A DNA stretch of 64,000 nt from an uncultured Aquimarina sp. (GCA_947498455.1 CANMKK010000016.1:49611-113610), one strand, 5' to 3'; numbered from the stretch's first letter, positions 1-16,729 are shown. Notes: a model not told the origin generated them from the letters alone. Program-made: numbers and translations.

Positions 1-2411
1 CAGGGCTCGCAATCAGGACCACCACAATCTACACCTGTCTCATTTCCATTTTGGATACCATCGGTACAGGTTGAATCTGTTGTACAAGGTTCGCAATCAG
101 AACCACCACAATCTATTCCAGTCTCATTTCCGTTTTGTATACCATCATTACAAGTAGGTGCTGTTCCAGTTCCTATTGATACTGTATAATCTTCTACCTC
201 ACCATATGTAAAGGATTCACAAGGAGTTGGTATTCCATTGTATTTCATGGATACTCTCATACGTGTATTACCATTTGTAGCAGTACCCGGAACTGTAAAG
301 CTTCCACTTACTGATGTGTCTTTTGATGCGGTCTTTGTCCATACTTGTTCTCCGCTATCTGCAAAATCACCATCTTGGTTATAATCAATCCATACGCTAT
401 AAGCTTCGTCATATACAGTACCTGTCCATGTTGGTGTAATAGTTATTGTATTAGAAACTCCTTTTGATAATGAAGTTGATATAGTAGTGTAATCTCCATA
501 TCCACCACTAGAGCCTGTTGATGCATTATTGATAGATCCTAGTTGTACATTACTAATATACTCATCAGAGATGCTTTGTCCATTAGAGTTACAATATGTG
601 GTAGTACCTGTATCATCTAAGGTTGTAGCTGTGGTAGTGTTACTAAAACCAGATACGTTACCTGCGGCATCCTTAGCTTTCACTCTAAACTCATATGCAG
701 TGTTTGCAGTTAATCCTGTAACATTATAAGATGCACTAGTTGCAGTACCAATTACATTATTTCCTTGATATACATCATATCCTGTAACACCTACATTATC
801 AGTCGAGGCGGTCCAAGAAAGAGATAGTGTTGTTTGAGCTATATTAGAAGCGGTCAATCCAGAAGGGTTAGAAGGAGCTTGTGTATCATCTCCTCCTCCT
901 CCTTTAGGATATTTACCAGAGATAGTGAAATTACCGATAGATCCATAGTCAGAATATCCCACACTAGGATTAGCACCATCTCCAACTCCATCTACTTCTA
1001 TATAATATGTTCCGCTTTCAACATTTGTGTTTATTGATGCGCTTAAATTTGAAGATGGATCAGAAGATGCTACTTCTTGACCACTACTATTTAGTAATCT
1101 AGCCTTAATATTTAAACTTGGATAGTGTATATGCGTATCAATCGCAAATTCAATATTTCCACCTGAGGTCGAAAATGAAAATACATCCTTATCCGAAGCT
1201 CTTTCAATAAGACCTCCGTTGCTTGATGCTGAAACATTACCACTTGCATCCGAAACTATTTGTGTAGCACTACTTGTTCCGTTACCGTGATCATCTGTCT
1301 TATAGCCAAATCCATTTGTGGAATTACCAATAATAGCTAAATCATCTTCAGTATTATTAGCATTACTATATTCTCCTTTACTCCAGTGCCCAATATCTTG
1401 GTGGGTACTATAGCTAGTTCCCATAATAGGTGCCCAACCGTTATGACCTCTATAATATTCAACTCCTGGTTGTCCGTCGTGTCGTAATCCAAAAGTGTGT
1501 CCTATTTCATGAGATCCTGTTTCTCCAGCTGTTCTATCACCTGTATTGAATACCCAAGTAGGGTTGTTACTATTAGAGCTAAAAGAATTAAGAAAAGCTA
1601 CCCCACCAGTATTAGGAGCAGCGGTATCTGTAGGAGTAAAAATCGCCATAATTCTTCTATTATTAGCAACTGCGTCAAATACAGCTCTTCTTGTAGTAAC
1701 ATTAACCTTAAATGGAGAAAGGTCTTCTGCTATATTTCTCCATATCTGAGTAATGGTTTGATCACTAAACCCAGATGATTGGGCGTTTATAGTAGCACCA
1801 CCAGCCCATCCTGTTCCAGAAACTACTTCTCCATCAAAATCTAAATAGACTACGTGTGCAGCTCCAGGTAGACTTTCCAGTTGTGGAGCAACCTTAGAGT
1901 ATGTGTCATTAGATATATCTCTTAGAGGTGCTGTTTTTTGCTTATGTACGTGTTTATCTACACATATATGATCATGGATGTTTTCTTCCTGAATTATTAC
2001 TTCATTTTTATCGTTTGTCCAGATTTTATATGCCTTCTTTTGTTCTTGGAAAATGATTTTACCATTTATCTTACCATTTTCCTTAGCAATATCAAATATT
2101 GGAAGCAACTCTGTAGATTTGTTATCACTCGTAACATTTCCGATAATCCGATATCCATCATAGTCACCATTTTTTACATTAATTTTCAAGGTGTGCTCTT
2201 CCGTTTTGGAAAATTGAATTTTAAACACATCAGAATCGCCTGAACGTTGTTCGTCGAAAGCTTGAGTGGAAAAATAGTCTTCATTACCAAGAACTACTGG
2301 ACTATTTTGTGCATAAGTAAATGCACTAATCAATAAAGCACTAAGAATAAATACTTTTTTAAACAGGGAAGTAAACCCTAACTTTTTGTGGGTTGTCTTT
2401 TTAGAATACAT
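1..2411 (-). CDS. Secreted metzincin-type metalloprotease with FnIII and GEVED domains (3' end outside window)
   Basis: This reading frame is open from an ATG at 2411 to the left edge, giving 803 codons with no stop, so the C-terminus lies outside the window. It begins [10 protein letters not shown] and has a hydrophobic signal peptide ending near AYAQ. The zinc site [12 protein letters not shown] (H301, E302, H305, H311) matches the extended metzincin pattern HExxHxxGxxHD. After it come a pre-peptidase C-terminal-like beta domain, one fibronectin type III domain and a GEVED domain ([11 protein letters not shown]). Then come repeats of a Cys-rich linker ([14 protein letters not shown]), at least two of them at the window edge. 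The layout matches the protein at 16873-19857, so the missing end is probably a T9SS sorting domain. I infer a secreted endopeptidase acting on external protein. The substrate is unknown. Confidence 0.9.
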   Translation of the reverse strand, partial: MYSKKTTHKKLGFTSLFKKVFILSALLISAFTYAQNSPVVLGNEDYFSTQAFDEQRSGDSDVFKIQFSKTEEHTLKINVKNGDYDGYRIIGNVTSDNKSTELLPIFDIAKENGKINGKIIFQEQKKAYKIWTNDKNEVIIQEENIHDHICVDKHVHKQKTAPLRDISNDTYSKVAPQLESLPGAAHVVYLDFDGEVVSGTGWAGGATINAQSSGFSDQTITQIWRNIAEDLSPFKVNVTTRRAVFDAVANNRRIMAIFTPTDTAAPNTGGVAFLNSFSSNSNNPTWVFNTGDRTAGETGSHEIGHTFGLRHDGQPGVEYYRGHNGWAPIMGTSYSTHQDIGHWSKGEYSNANNTEDDLAIIGNSTNGFGYKTDDHGNGTSSATQIVSDASGNVSASSNGGLIERASDKDVFSFSTSGGNIEFAIDTHIHYPSLNIKARLLNSSGQEVASSDPSSNLSASINTNVESGTYYIEVDGVGDGANPSVGYSDYGSIGNFTISGKYPKGGGGDDTQAPSNPSGLTASNIAQTTLSLSWTASTDNVGVTGYDVYQGNNVIGTATSASYNVTGLTANTAYEFRVKAKDAAGNVSGFSNTTTATTLDDTGTTTYCNSNGQSISDEYISNVQLGSINNASTGSSGGYGDYTTISTSLSKGVSNTITITPTWTGTVYDEAYSVWIDYNQDGDFADSGEQVWTKTASKDTSVSGSFTVPGTATNGNTRMRVSMKYNGIPTPCESFTYGEVEDYTVSIGTGTAPTCNDGIQNGNETGIDCGGSDCEPCTTDSTCTDGIQNGNETGVDCGGPDCEP

Positions 2412-2915
2412 TATTTAAGAGTTTGCGTTATGATCATTAATATCAAATCAATATTAATAATCCTTATTAGTTGATACTAAGGTACTAATAAAATTAAACT
2501 GAATATTAGTTGTATATTATCATTATGTGATACTATATTGATATATGTGGATCTTTTTCGTGTTTTTAAATAGCTGTTTACCAGTGCTTAAGGATTGGTG
2601 TTTAGAATTCGTAATGGTTGAGTTAGAATTCGTAGCGACAGATACTCTTATTTCTTGCTGTAGAATATTAGATTTTTTACATTTTATGTATAATTACTAG
2701 GAGATGAGATTGTATACAGGAAGCAATAGGTCACGTAATACCAGTTTTAATTACTATGATAATATTAATTAAGGTTTAAAAGATATTATTATGTTCATAC
2801 ATTTTAAACTTAAAGTCTACCACTCTATTTTTTCGGAAGCCTTTGTGATCGCCTTCTAAAAAATGAAGTTATCAAGTATAATAAATTGTTTTTTATAATG
2901 AACTACTATATCTTT
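2412..2915. other. Intergenic region between the protease start and the beta-galactosidase end
   Basis: About 500 bases without a supportable gene. It is the upstream region of the minus-strand protease and the downstream region of the beta-galactosidase gene. The sequence is very AT-rich. The only clear structure I see is the dyad at 2436-2458. I found no convincing T-tailed terminator for the beta-galactosidase gene. Confidence 0.6.
2436..2458. promoter_or_regulatory. Perfect dyad in the protease leader
   Basis: ATTAATAT and its exact inverted copy are separated by 7 bases, 25-47 bases upstream of the protease ATG at 2411. It could be a repressor site or a leader hairpin. In sequence this AT-rich a chance dyad is possible. 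Confidence 0.3.
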
Positions 2916-9103
<6,188 letters not shown>

Positions 9104-9179
9104 TTGTAATGTACTTTATAATAGAAATCTTAACTTTTATCTCAAGTATAAATGGTGAAGCAAGTTCAATATTTTATAT

Positions 9180-11183
9180 TCAATCTTCTGTTAATAATAA
9201 TATAATATGTGCTGCACTCCAACTGAAATTATGAGCGTGTAAACCTTGTCCAGAAATAGGGTGATAATTTTCTCTTATGGCACTTCCTTTCCCAAGAATA
9301 CCATTTGCTCCTTTTAGAATTTGTACAGTTGCAGCATCGGCTTCTGTATCAAATCCATAATTGCGTAAACTTTTTACTCCAAAATAAGATTGGTCTAACC
9401 AATTCGGACCTCTCCAATACCCTTTTAATGGATCAAATTTTGGATGATCTGCAGACATGGTTTGAAAAGGGACTTTGGTAAAGAATTTAGTAGGATTCAT
9501 CATTTTGTTTTTTACTGCTTCCGCTTGTTCTTGCGTTGCGACTTTTGCCCAAAGGGATGTCCATCCTTCGCTACCTTCTCCCTTGATGAATGTTTTACCG
9601 TCTAAACTTGTATCATAAAACCAACCATCTACGGGATCGTAAAATTGTTTTTGTATGATTAGTTTTAGCTTTTTTGCTTCTTCCTGATATTGTGTTGCAT
9701 CGTTCTCTTTTTGAAGTAGCACTGCTAATTTTTTTAAGTATAATTTTTCAGCATATAAATATGCATTAAGATCTACACTTTCCTGATCCAAAGAAAATGC
9801 TCCCTCACTGTTTTTTAGAATTTTGGAATTATCAAAACGAATGGCATTATCCATACCACTTTCCCATTTCGCTGCAACAAGAGTTCCATCAGTCGAGCCG
9901 TATTCGCAAAGCCTATCCTGATCATGATCTCGTTTTTTATACCACCAATAGTGATATTTTTTTAGCTTAGGATATAATTCTTTTACAAAAGCAATATCCA
10001 GATCTTTTTCATAAGTTTTAGCTACTGCCCATGCCGATAATGGTGGTTTGGTGTCTCTATAGTTATGATTTTCTATAGAAGTATCTCTATACACACAATC
10101 AGCAACAAAACCATCTTCATTCTGAAACTCAAACATTAACCGAATTTGTTTTTTTGCTAGTTCTGTATTGTAATAAGATAATCCCACGGCATGTTTCCAG
10201 GAATCCCAGGACCAAAAACCATTAAACCATTTGTAGTGATAACTAGGGAATAACCCTTCATGTTTTATTTCTCCTGCAGGGATACGCCAGTTGTTTTGTA
10301 ATGTAAGATGTGCTTTGGCCAAAACTTCGGCATAAGCTGTATCCCGAAATTGTTTTTTTCTAGCCTTAATAAGTAACTCTAATTCCTTTTCTTTTTCGGA
10401 TTGACGTTGATTAAGTATAGAATCGAATATGATGTTTCTAATACTTCTTTTTTCTTGATCCCATGAGTATTCCGGAAAAATGAAAGTATTGGAAATTACG
10501 ATCTCTTTAGTAGTATTCGGTTTTAATAGAATGGATTGTGTTGTAGTAATATAGGTGCTGTCTGTTTTATTGATTTTAGTTCCATTAGGGAATAATATAT
10601 GACCTACAGCATTAGATTTGGAGCTAAGAATAGTAAGCTCGTTATTATCACTTTCTAATTTTAGGTTTTTGCTTAAAAGTTGCTCTCCATACCAATTATA
10701 AGAAAGGTTGATCGAATTAGCGCTCTTATTGGTAATAGTAGATTTAATCAAGGCTGTATGTCCCGAAAGGTATATAAGTTTTTGTTCTAATTTTAATTTT
10801 TTGTTAGTATAGGTTTGTACTAAATGACTATTAAAAGCAACTGTATTGTGTTCATCCCATAAAACATCTTTGATATGAAGCTTGGTAAGCATTTTACTAC
10901 TCCATATTCCGTTTTGCTGTGTCATTAAAAAGGGGCCGGAAAAACCATTATTGTTGTTAATAGTGTCCGGGAAACTGTACATAAACCAGGCTCCCTGATC
11001 AGAAAACATAAGACCGGATTTGTCTATCGAATCTTTTGGAGTGATTACATTGCGAAGAATATTTTTACTATGAGAGAGATATGGATACTCTTTTTTAACA
11101 GGAAAAGTGTTCGTGTTTTTTTTGCAACTAGAGTTGATTAAAATAATTAGAATTAATACCCAGAAAATATGTTTATACTTCAT
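9180..11183 (-). CDS. GH63/MGH1-like glycoside hydrolase, lipoprotein
   Basis: The 667-residue protein has a lipoprotein signal (INSSC, Cys20), an N-terminal beta-rich region to about residue 260, and an (alpha/alpha)6-type catalytic region. Family-like motifs are GFWSWDSWKHAVG, AKWESGMDNAIRFD and GYWRGPNWLDQ. These resemble GH63 mannosylglycerate/glucosylglycerate hydrolases and alpha-glucosidases, and more distantly GH37 trehalases. It is the first gene of the minus-strand operon, 76 bases before the kinase/M23/aminotransferase gene. I infer an exported alpha-glycosidase that works with the downstream beta-galactosidase on a glycan or glycoconjugate. The substrate is not readable from motifs alone. 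Confidence 0.85.
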   Translation of the reverse strand: MKYKHIFWVLILIILINSSCKKNTNTFPVKKEYPYLSHSKNILRNVITPKDSIDKSGLMFSDQGAWFMYSFPDTINNNNGFSGPFLMTQQNGIWSSKMLTKLHIKDVLWDEHNTVAFNSHLVQTYTNKKLKLEQKLIYLSGHTALIKSTITNKSANSINLSYNWYGEQLLSKNLKLESDNNELTILSSKSNAVGHILFPNGTKINKTDSTYITTTQSILLKPNTTKEIVISNTFIFPEYSWDQEKRSIRNIIFDSILNQRQSEKEKELELLIKARKKQFRDTAYAEVLAKAHLTLQNNWRIPAGEIKHEGLFPSYHYKWFNGFWSWDSWKHAVGLSYYNTELAKKQIRLMFEFQNEDGFVADCVYRDTSIENHNYRDTKPPLSAWAVAKTYEKDLDIAFVKELYPKLKKYHYWWYKKRDHDQDRLCEYGSTDGTLVAAKWESGMDNAIRFDNSKILKNSEGAFSLDQESVDLNAYLYAEKLYLKKLAVLLQKENDATQYQEEAKKLKLIIQKQFYDPVDGWFYDTSLDGKTFIKGEGSEGWTSLWAKVATQEQAEAVKNKMMNPTKFFTKVPFQTMSADHPKFDPLKGYWRGPNWLDQSYFGVKSLRNYGFDTEADAATVQILKGANGILGKGSAIRENYHPISGQGLHAHNFSWSAAHIILLLTED

Positions 11184-11605
11184 TTCATTATTGTATTTCT
11201 GATCAATATGTGTGTTTTAATTCGACTTATACATAAGGTATAGTTCTTCAAATGTATAAAAAGGGATATAATAAATCACTAAGGAAGTATTTAATCCATT
11301 CGGGTATGGATTTATTAATGATAGTGACTATGAACTGGCTTAATAGCTATAGATTCTTTTTTAGCTTTAAAATTGAAGTTTCATTTTTTTTAATTTTATA
11401 CAAATTACAAAACGATTTATAAAGTAATTAACGCCGAGTTAAAACTAGAAATTAAACTTACTGTAAATAATAGAATGCTAAACTAATAACCAAGTCGAAG
11501 TATAGCGATCTTGATTCAAAAGTTTTGGATGCTAATGGTAATTTGTCATAGGTGGAATAAAAATATTAACTTCGTGACATTAAAGTAGTTGTTTTTTTAT
11601 ATTTT
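11184..11605. other. Divergent intergenic region, GH63-like operon and nagB-like gene
   Basis: About 420 AT-rich bases between divergent starts, which must contain promoters for both directions. A TATA-TTTTG box (11598-11606) resembles the Bacteroidetes -7 element but ends only six bases before the nagB-like ATG. A dispersed repeat sits at 11505-11544. I see no small gene. Confidence 0.5.
11505..11544. repeat. Dispersed intergenic repeat, family 1, copy a
   Basis: This 40-base stretch (GCGATCTTGATTC..., ending ATGCTAATGGTAATTT) matches 39420-39459 with only a few mismatches. Both copies are intergenic and upstream of a plus-strand gene. Function unknown. Confidence 0.6.
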
Positions 11606-11611
11606 GTGATA

Positions 11612-13552
11612 ATGAAGAAAAATCCAATCCAGAGGAATATTGATATTAGTTATAAGCTTGCAGGGCAATTTGAAGAAACTCGATTTGAGAAAATTCATAA
11701 CGTGATTTTCGAAAACTCTAATGTTGCATCTATCACTGTAGCTCATGAAATTGCAGATCTTATAAAAGAACGAAGTATAAGAAATGAACTTTGCGTATTG
11801 GGATTGGCTACTGGTTCTTCTCCGATTAAAGTATACGAAGAATTAGTAAGGATGCATAAAGAAGAAGGGTTGAGTTTTAAAAATGTAGTGACTTTTAACC
11901 TTGATGAGTATTATCCTATGGATAAGGAAAACATACAAAGTTACTATTACTTTATGCACGAGCATTTGTTTAATCATATTGATATTCTCCCTCAAAATGT
12001 GCATATACCTAATGGAAACATTGATGCTAAAGAACTGCATCAATATTGTTTAGATTATGAATTAAAAATTAAAGAGGCCGGAGGATTGGATTTTCAATTA
12101 CTAGGTATTGGTAGAACAGGTCATATAGGATTTAATGAACCAGGTTCTCATTATAACTCAGGAACTAGGATTATTACGCTCGATCATATAACACGTGTGG
12201 ATGCGGCCGCTACATTTTTAGGAATAGAAAATGTTCCAAGGAGAGCAATAACTATGGGCATCGCTACTGTAAAAGGGGCAAAACGCATCGTATTGTTAGG
12301 ATGGGGAGAACATAAAGCGGAAATTATTAAAGAAACAATTGAAGGCGATGTTTCTTCTCATGTACCCGCTACATATTTACAGGATCATAAAAATACTACT
12401 TTTGTACTCGATGCAGAAGCTGGATCCAAGTTAACAAGAAATAAAACGCCTTGGTTGGTTGGTCCTTGTGATTGGAAAAATGAATTGAGAAATAAAGCCA
12501 TTGTATGGTTGTGTCAACAAACGAAAAAAACCATTCTTAGTTTAACTGATAAGGATTATAATGATTTTGGGATGTCTAGCTTATTAGCAGAACAAGGCCC
12601 AGCATATGATCTAAATATTACAATGTTTAATAAACTCCAGCATACAATCACTGGGTGGCCAGGAGGAAAACCTAATGCGGAAGATACTAACAGACCGGAA
12701 AGAGCCAAACCATCAAAGAAAAAAGTAATTATCTTTAGTCCGCACCCTGATGATGATGTTATATCTATGGGGGGAACCTTTGATAGACTAGTTGAGCAGG
12801 GGCATGAAGTTCATATTGCGTATCAAACATCGGGCAATATAGCCGTGTCTGATCAGGAAGCATTAAAGTTTGCTGAAATATCAGAGCGAATAAATCCAAA
12901 ATCGGAAGAGACACAAACAATAATTAAAGCGCTTTCTGGAAAAAAGGAAGCTACAATAGATACCCCAGAAGTAAGACAATTAAAAGGATGGATACGAAGA
13001 GGAGAGTCTTATGCAGCTACTCGCTACATTGGGGTAGAGGATACAAATGTTCACTTTTTAGATTTACCTTTTTATGAAACTGGCAGAGTTAAAAAGGATA
13101 AATTATCCGAAAAAGATATAGAAATAATGTGTAATCTGATTCGAGAAATAAAGCCACATCAGATATATGCAGCAGGTGATTTAGCTGATCCACATGGTAC
13201 ACATAAAGTATGTTTAGATGCTTTGTTTGAAGCTTTGGAAGAATTAAAAGAAGAACCCTATATGAAGAATTGTTGGGTATGGTTATATAGAGGAGCTTGG
13301 CACGAATGGGATATTCATGAAATTGAAATGGCAGTGCCTATGAGTCCAGATCAAGTATTAAAAAAGCGTCAAGCTATATTTTTTCACCAGTCACAAAAAG
13401 ATGGTGTTATGTTTCAAGGAGAAGACTCCAGAGAATTTTGGATGCGTGCGGAGGATAGAAATAGGGATACTGCAAGGAAATATGAAGCTCTAGGACTTGC
13501 TAGTTATGCCGCTATGGAAGCTTTTGTTAGATATCATTTCAATAATTTTTAA
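11612..13552 (+). CDS. nagB: Glucosamine-6-phosphate deaminase fused to a PIG-L/LmbE deacetylase-like domain
   Basis: The N-terminal half (about 25-290) is a NagB-type deaminase with LATGSSPIKVYEEL, FNLDEYY, and GIGRTGHIGFNEPGS. It converts glucosamine-6-phosphate to fructose-6-phosphate plus ammonia. The C-terminal half (about 370-625) is a PIG-L/LmbE N-deacetylase fold with the zinc motif SPHPDDD and a later DPHGTHK. The total of 646 residues is about twice a plain NagB. One chain may therefore deacetylate an N-acetyl-sugar and then deaminate the product; this is inference. The reading frame could start at a GTG at 11606, but the ATG at 11612 is preferred. It is divergent from the glycosidase operon, which suggests a shared role in amino-sugar-containing glycans. 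There is no signal peptide, so it is cytoplasmic. Confidence 0.88.
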   Translation: MKKNPIQRNIDISYKLAGQFEETRFEKIHNVIFENSNVASITVAHEIADLIKERSIRNELCVLGLATGSSPIKVYEELVRMHKEEGLSFKNVVTFNLDEYYPMDKENIQSYYYFMHEHLFNHIDILPQNVHIPNGNIDAKELHQYCLDYELKIKEAGGLDFQLLGIGRTGHIGFNEPGSHYNSGTRIITLDHITRVDAAATFLGIENVPRRAITMGIATVKGAKRIVLLGWGEHKAEIIKETIEGDVSSHVPATYLQDHKNTTFVLDAEAGSKLTRNKTPWLVGPCDWKNELRNKAIVWLCQQTKKTILSLTDKDYNDFGMSSLLAEQGPAYDLNITMFNKLQHTITGWPGGKPNAEDTNRPERAKPSKKKVIIFSPHPDDDVISMGGTFDRLVEQGHEVHIAYQTSGNIAVSDQEALKFAEISERINPKSEETQTIIKALSGKKEATIDTPEVRQLKGWIRRGESYAATRYIGVEDTNVHFLDLPFYETGRVKKDKLSEKDIEIMCNLIREIKPHQIYAAGDLADPHGTHKVCLDALFEALEELKEEPYMKNCWVWLYRGAWHEWDIHEIEMAVPMSPDQVLKKRQAIFFHQSQKDGVMFQGEDSREFWMRAEDRNRDTARKYEALGLASYAAMEAFVRYHFNNF

Positions 13553-13554
13553 TC

Positions 13555-13675
13555 CACATTGTGGAGTTTAATTCTCCGAGGCTTGCCTCGAAATGTAAAA
13601 ACTGTTTTTCCTCTGGATGCCTCGTGAGCTTGCTCCGAGGTAGTTGGCCGAAAGTAGAGCGAGTTTATCTTAAAA
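13555..13675. repeat. Multi-hairpin intergenic element after the nagB-like gene
   Basis: Directly after the nagB-like stop are several short inverted repeats: CCACA/TTGTGG, CGAGG-CTTG-CCTCG, and a wider CCTCG...CGAGG pair. Degenerate pieces recur at 20088-20175 and 16441-16480 (GGAG...TTTAATTCTC and CGAGCTTGTT). This looks like a dispersed REP-type element that may also help end transcription. Confidence 0.5.
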
Positions 13676-14330
13676 AATTATAAGAAATCATCAGAATACT
13701 GATTAATGCCAATTTAACCATAATACTTCTGGTTAAAACTTGTTCATTTTTCGTTTTATTTTCTTACTCATATTTCCCATAGCTAAGGCTATGAAAAATA
13801 ATCGTAGCGGCATAAATTAAAAAAGCAACTTCGTTTTATCTGAGATGTTTTATAATCAAATTGTATAAAAGAGTTTTTCTGTATTTGGTATCCTATTAGA
13901 GAACTTTTACTGTCTAGAATTGTATTAACATTTTTCCTATGATCAAAGAAAATTAACTGTTTAATAACATAAACTATTGTTGTAATTAAATAGTCTTAAT
14001 TATGCACATTATGTATAGTAACTTTTAAACTGTAGGGGTCTAGAAAACAACTTATTTATCCACTCTTTTTTGAGAATTCTGGTTTGTTATATGATATATA
14101 TATATACCTTTGTTCACTTATTATTTTTACAAGACTTTTGCTGTATAGTTTTTAGCATGTTGAAGAAGTAATTTAGATGTAAAAAAAGAGAATAGTTTAT
14201 ATACAACATCTATGGTTTAATATGATACATAACAAAAAAGAATTTATACATTATTCGAGTGAAGTTATTAAAAAATACTATAGGTAATCTATGTTATTTT
14301 ACATCACTTTTTAAGAAAATATATGATAAA
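13676..14330. other. Intergenic region upstream of the TPR/AraC regulator
   Basis: About 650 bases without a supportable gene. It contains a hairpin CATAGC-TAAG-GCTATG near 13778. It also has a short segment (TTCATTTTTCGTTT near 13743) that recurs near 16138, downstream of the regulator. A GTG at 14259 could extend the next gene, but I prefer the ATG at 14331. Confidence 0.4.
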
Positions 14331-16088
14331 ATGATCTATATTTTGTTTAAAGGAATTGCAAATAAAATACCCAGAGTAGGGTTATTTTATTTTATGTATT
14401 TAGCAATTTTGTCCAACAGCATAGTAAGTCAGGATAGCGATTCTTTAACAAGAAAGTTGTATCAGCAATCTGCGGATTTCGATGTCAGTTCGGAGAAAAA
14501 AGAGCTACTTAGCTCTTTAAGGTTAAAATTACCAAAAGCTCAAAAAGAAAAGGATACACTTCGTGCACTGTCAAGTTACTCGTATGTTGAAATAGTGTCA
14601 ACAGGTGAAACCTATATCAATTATTTGGATAGTATTTTGACATTAACAAAAAACAGAAAAAGTTTTGATTCTGTCCGGGCATGGACTTATTATGATATTC
14701 ATATATATTACACTCATAAGTTTGAGTATATCGAAGCTATCAATTATTTAGATAAAGCAAAAAGATATGCCTTATTGCTGAATGATAAAGGGCTATTAAA
14801 AAACTGTAAATCCAGCTTAGTAAATATAAAAGCCACTTTTGGTGACGTAGAAGAAGGGGTAAATTTATATAAGGAAGAAGTAGAGAGCTACAAAAATACT
14901 ACCTTATCCAGAAATGATAGTATTGATCAAGGATATAATTATAGTATTTTATCGTATTACTTAACCATGAATAAAAAGTATGATTCTGCAAGATATTATA
15001 ATAGAATAGGAAAAAGATTTGTTAAGAATCTCGATTTGGATGCTTATGAACATCTGGAAGCAAATGATGCAATCATTGATTACTACTTAGGGAATTTTGA
15101 AAAAGCAAAACAGGTTTTTGAAAAACTAAAAACAGTTTATGGTAATATAAGTACCGCAAATTATTCAGAGGTGTATTATTATCTGGGCAAGATTTATAAA
15201 AATCTGGGAGATTATAATGCTTCGTACTATCATTTTAAAAAAATTGACTCATTGTACGAAAAAACCAAAAAGATCAATTTTGAACACAGGGATAGTTTTT
15301 ATGAATTAATGAAGATGCATAAAAATGATGATTATGAAATAGGATTACTCTATCTTAATAAGCTTCTAACATATGATAGTATATATAGGAGATATGCCAG
15401 TAAAATAAATAATAAAGTGTATCATAAGTTCGATATCCCTGACCTTATTAAGGAAAAGAAAAAACTTATCGGCAATTTATCGAAAGACAATAAAAAGTTC
15501 AAAACTAAATCTTCCTGGTATCTTGGTGCCGGAGTTCTAATTTTTTTATTATTAGGATATCAAACATATCGTGTGTTCAAGTATAGGAAAAAAGTAAAAA
15601 TGCAAACTTCTGAGCTGAACAAACCTGTTTTTGATGACAAAATTACCAGGCTTAAAAACACTCCGACTTGCGACACATTGTATATTTCTGATGAAATTAT
15701 AGCCGTTACCCTTGTTAAATTGGATCGATTTGAAAAAGAACTTGGTTTTTTAAATTCTAATCTAACATTACAAGAATTAGCAAAACAAGTAAGTAGTAAT
15801 TCAAAATACCTTTCAAGAATTATTAAGATGCATAAAGGAGAATCTTTCTATGGATATATTCAAAAACTACGAATAAATTATGCTGTAGATCGTCTTAGGA
15901 ATGATGTTAAATTTAGAGAATTTACAATCGAAGCTATCGCTATAGAATCTGGGTATAATCAACGAGAATCATTTTCCCAAGCATTTAATAAGGTTAGGGG
16001 GGTACGACCCTCGTGCTTTATTAAAGAGCTAAAAAATAATAATGAAAAAATATTTAACAATAAGCAGAAAAAAGAGGGGGTTTGTTAG
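14331..16088 (+). CDS. Membrane-bound TPR sensor with C-terminal AraC-family HTH regulator
   Basis: The protein begins with an uncleaved signal/anchor sequence (MIYILFKGIANK..., from the ATG at 14331; a GTG at 14259 would add 24 residues). Next come about 380 residues of helix-turn-helix repeats with TPR character (for example YYLGKIYKNLGDYNASYYHF). Then come one membrane span (SSWYLGAGVLIFLLLGY) and a C-terminal AraC-type DNA-binding domain ending near VRGVRPSCFIKEL. This layout, with TPRs outside, one span and an AraC domain in the cytoplasm, is common in Bacteroidetes and is thought to pass an envelope signal straight to DNA. It lies on the same strand just upstream of the two T9SS protease genes, so it may regulate them. 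The target is inference. Confidence 0.88.
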   Translation: MIYILFKGIANKIPRVGLFYFMYLAILSNSIVSQDSDSLTRKLYQQSADFDVSSEKKELLSSLRLKLPKAQKEKDTLRALSSYSYVEIVSTGETYINYLDSILTLTKNRKSFDSVRAWTYYDIHIYYTHKFEYIEAINYLDKAKRYALLLNDKGLLKNCKSSLVNIKATFGDVEEGVNLYKEEVESYKNTTLSRNDSIDQGYNYSILSYYLTMNKKYDSARYYNRIGKRFVKNLDLDAYEHLEANDAIIDYYLGNFEKAKQVFEKLKTVYGNISTANYSEVYYYLGKIYKNLGDYNASYYHFKKIDSLYEKTKKINFEHRDSFYELMKMHKNDDYEIGLLYLNKLLTYDSIYRRYASKINNKVYHKFDIPDLIKEKKKLIGNLSKDNKKFKTKSSWYLGAGVLIFLLLGYQTYRVFKYRKKVKMQTSELNKPVFDDKITRLKNTPTCDTLYISDEIIAVTLVKLDRFEKELGFLNSNLTLQELAKQVSSNSKYLSRIIKMHKGESFYGYIQKLRINYAVDRLRNDVKFREFTIEAIAIESGYNQRESFSQAFNKVRGVRPSCFIKELKNNNEKIFNNKQKKEGVC

Positions 16089-16464
16089 TAGGAATTATAT
16101 ATAATTGTACAATTAGGCTATGGTATAATACAACCTGTTCATTTTTCGTTTGTAGTAATTCGAATAAAGCACTAAGGTAATTTATATAAACTCTACACCT
16201 TTTTTCTTTTTATTTCAGTCATTAATAGTATTTTATTTTCTTTAGTATTAAAGCATTTACGTCGGTATAGCTCTCTTCCTGTTTGAGTGGACTTATGTGA
16301 TTTACGGATGAGAATTTCGTAAAAGTAATTGCAATGATTTTTCGCTAGATTGATGAATCAAATATTGAATTTTATAACGCAGATATGGTGCAAAAGAAAC
16401 TAATTGTATAAGAAAGTTTTATTTGTAAATCGTATAATCCTAGGGGTTTACCTTGAGAGCTTTT
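16089..16464. other. Intergenic region after the AraC-type regulator
   Basis: No gene seen. It includes one copy of dispersed repeat family 2 (16363-16409) and leads into the long duplicated upstream block beginning near 16465. Confidence 0.4.
16363..16409. repeat. Dispersed intergenic repeat, family 2, copy a
   Basis: This 47-base stretch around TTGAATTTTATAACGCAG matches 53821-53867 with six mismatches. A weaker relative is seen near 20041-20080. It is intergenic with unknown function. Confidence 0.6.
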
Positions 16465-16692
16465 TTCGAGCTTGTTGATTTTTTAAAATCACATCTCTCT
16501 TTTCTATACTTAAACCTTCCTACAGCTTATGCTATGTCATCTTCTAAGGGAAACTTCAAGCCCTTTTCTTTGGAAAGAAGGTTGAGATGGATATTTTGGA
16601 AAATCTATGATGACAAAGTTGGATTGTAATACAAAACATAAAATGACAATCCATAATTAAAAGCACGAATTTTTTTGGATATAATTTGGTCA

Positions 16693-16729
16693 ATATTCCT
16701 AGAATATAGAGTCGATATTCCTTGAATAT
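16693..16729. promoter_or_regulatory. Tandem palindromes, candidate operator, copy A
   Basis: Two palindromes of the form ATATTC-N3-GAATAT lie at 16693-16707 and 16715-16729. Their centres are 22 bp apart, two helical turns. They start four bases after TATAATTTGG (16680-16689), which resembles a Bacteroidetes -7 element. The arrangement is preserved exactly in copy B. I infer binding by a dimeric regulator. The ATG is about 140 bases downstream. Confidence 0.5.

Noticed and set aside
1497..2243. Several plus-strand frames across 1497-2243
   Set aside because: They are antisense shadows of the left-edge protease gene, whose domains are unmistakable on the minus strand.
13555..13675. CRISPR-like or phage attachment site from the palindromes after nagB
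   Set aside because: There is no regular repeat-spacer spacing, no cas gene, no integrase and no tRNA. Short hairpins fit a REP-type element better.
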